DNA of 13,900 nucleotides from an uncultured Porphyromonadaceae bacterium (GTDB lineage Bacteria > Bacteroidota > Bacteroidia > Bacteroidales > Muribaculaceae), in NCBI GenBank assembly GCA_902462525.1, contig CABQCA010000050.1, positions 1-13,900 of the forward strand. Direction: 5' to 3'. Below are positions 13,375 to 13,900 of this stretch, one piece after another. The position numbers and the translations under genes were made by a program. The stretch's first letter is position 1. The number at the start of each line of letters is the position of its first letter. The notes beneath the pieces were generated by a model. The model worked only from the letters and a program-made list of their open reading frames with translations, had not been told where the DNA came from and made no database searches.

Positions 13375-13900
13375 ATGATCAGTACATTTATATCGTGCAG
13401 CCAGTCGACAGCAACGACAACCGTTATCGCCGGAGTCGGATTCTTTCTCGGCGTGACGCTGCTGCTGGTGATAATACTTCTAATAGCTAAAAAATACCTT
13501 GTCCAGACCGGCGCTGTCACTATCACTATGAACGGCGATAAGAAAGTGGAGGCGCAGTCGGGTAAATCGCTGTTGTCTACCATGGCCGACAGCAACGTCT
13601 TTCTGCCGTCGGCATGCGGCGGTAAAGGCAGTTGCGGGCAGTGCCGTCTGCAGGTAGAGCAGGGCGGTGGCGAGGCTCTTCCAACCGAAGCCGTCCACTT
13701 CACCCGCAAGGAACTAAAGAACCATTGGCGTCTTGCCTGCCAGGTGAAAGTGAAGGGCGACATGGATATTCGAGTCCCGGCTTCGGTTCTCTCTGTCAAG
13801 GAGTGGGAATGCGAGGTAATCTCCAATCGAAATGTCGCTACTTTCATCAAAGAGTTCATTGTTGCGCTTCCTCCCGGCGAACACATGGATTTTATTCCCG
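13375..13900 (+). CDS. nqrF: Na+-translocating NADH:quinone reductase subunit F, partial (runs off window)
   Basis: NqrF is the NADH-oxidising subunit: an N-terminal membrane helix, a plant-type [2Fe-2S] ferredoxin domain, then a FAD/NAD(P)H reductase domain. Only the first 175 codons are here. The frame is open to the window end at 13900, and about 240-250 more residues are expected. Visible are the membrane helix (about 17-38), a 2Fe-2S cluster motif with Cys81, Cys87 and Cys90 in SACGGKGSCGQCR, and the fourth ligand Cys122 in RLACQV. The beginning of the reductase domain follows. These cysteines sit 11 positions later than the Vibrio set (70, 76, 79, 111), so the N-terminus is somewhat longer (MISTFISCSQSTA). 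ATG 13375 follows the nqrE stop by 6 nt. The right end is cut by the window, not by a mutation. Confidence 0.95.
   Translation, partial: MISTFISCSQSTATTTVIAGVGFFLGVTLLLVIILLIAKKYLVQTGAVTITMNGDKKVEAQSGKSLLSTMADSNVFLPSACGGKGSCGQCRLQVEQGGGEALPTEAVHFTRKELKNHWRLACQVKVKGDMDIRVPASVLSVKEWECEVISNRNVATFIKEFIVALPPGEHMDFIP

Noticed and set aside
13365..13886. 173-codon minus-strand frame at the right end
   Set aside because: The + strand here encodes nqrF with all four [2Fe-2S] cysteines, open to the window edge, so the minus frame is a shadow.

Overview
The window looks like chromosome of a member of the Bacteroidales. A Muribaculaceae-like source is my best guess, but that is inference from protein style rather than a measured placement. 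Supporting signs are the promoter signature TAnnTTTG upstream of three transcription units, A-rich or C/T-rich start regions instead of purine-rich Shine-Dalgarno sites, and the gene set: a PPi-dependent phosphofructokinase of about 549 residues, Na+-NQR, LptB and KdsB. All recognised genes are on the + strand. Long minus-strand reading frames opposite them are shadows of codon bias.

Region 1 (1-6845) is one compact, probably co-transcribed cluster: uridine kinase (udk), the LPS-transport ATPase lptB with an unusual N-terminal extension, a degenerate ThiE/TenI-like barrel protein, a UPF0104/LPG-synthase-type membrane protein, a long-form NfeD membrane serine protease, kdsB, and an M16 (insulinase-like) protein broken by a frameshift. 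From the membrane protein onward the genes join by ATGA stop/start overlaps (3501, 4826, 5584), suggesting translational coupling. The theme is envelope biogenesis: LPS export, Kdo activation, a lipid-flippase-like protein and membrane proteolysis. The only two sizeable gaps in the cluster, before lptB and before the ThiE-like gene, are filled by C/T-rich arrays with a strict 8-nt period that run up to the start codons.

Region 2 (6846-8696) is a monocistronic pfp gene with a clear Bacteroidota promoter and a strong rho-independent terminator.

Region 3 (8697-13900) is the nqrABCDEF operon for the Na+-translocating NADH:quinone oxidoreductase, with its own promoter and about an 80-nt leader. 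nqrF runs off the right edge. Flavin-attachment threonines, the NqrD/E cysteine pairs and the NqrF [2Fe-2S] cysteines are all present, so the complex looks functional.

I found no CRISPR array, tRNA, rRNA, insertion sequence, prophage or defence system. The strongest unexplained features are the 8-nt periodic arrays abutting start codons, the catalytically degenerate ThiE-like protein inside an envelope operon, the acidic LptB extension, and the frameshifted M16 homologue that also lacks the zinc motif.
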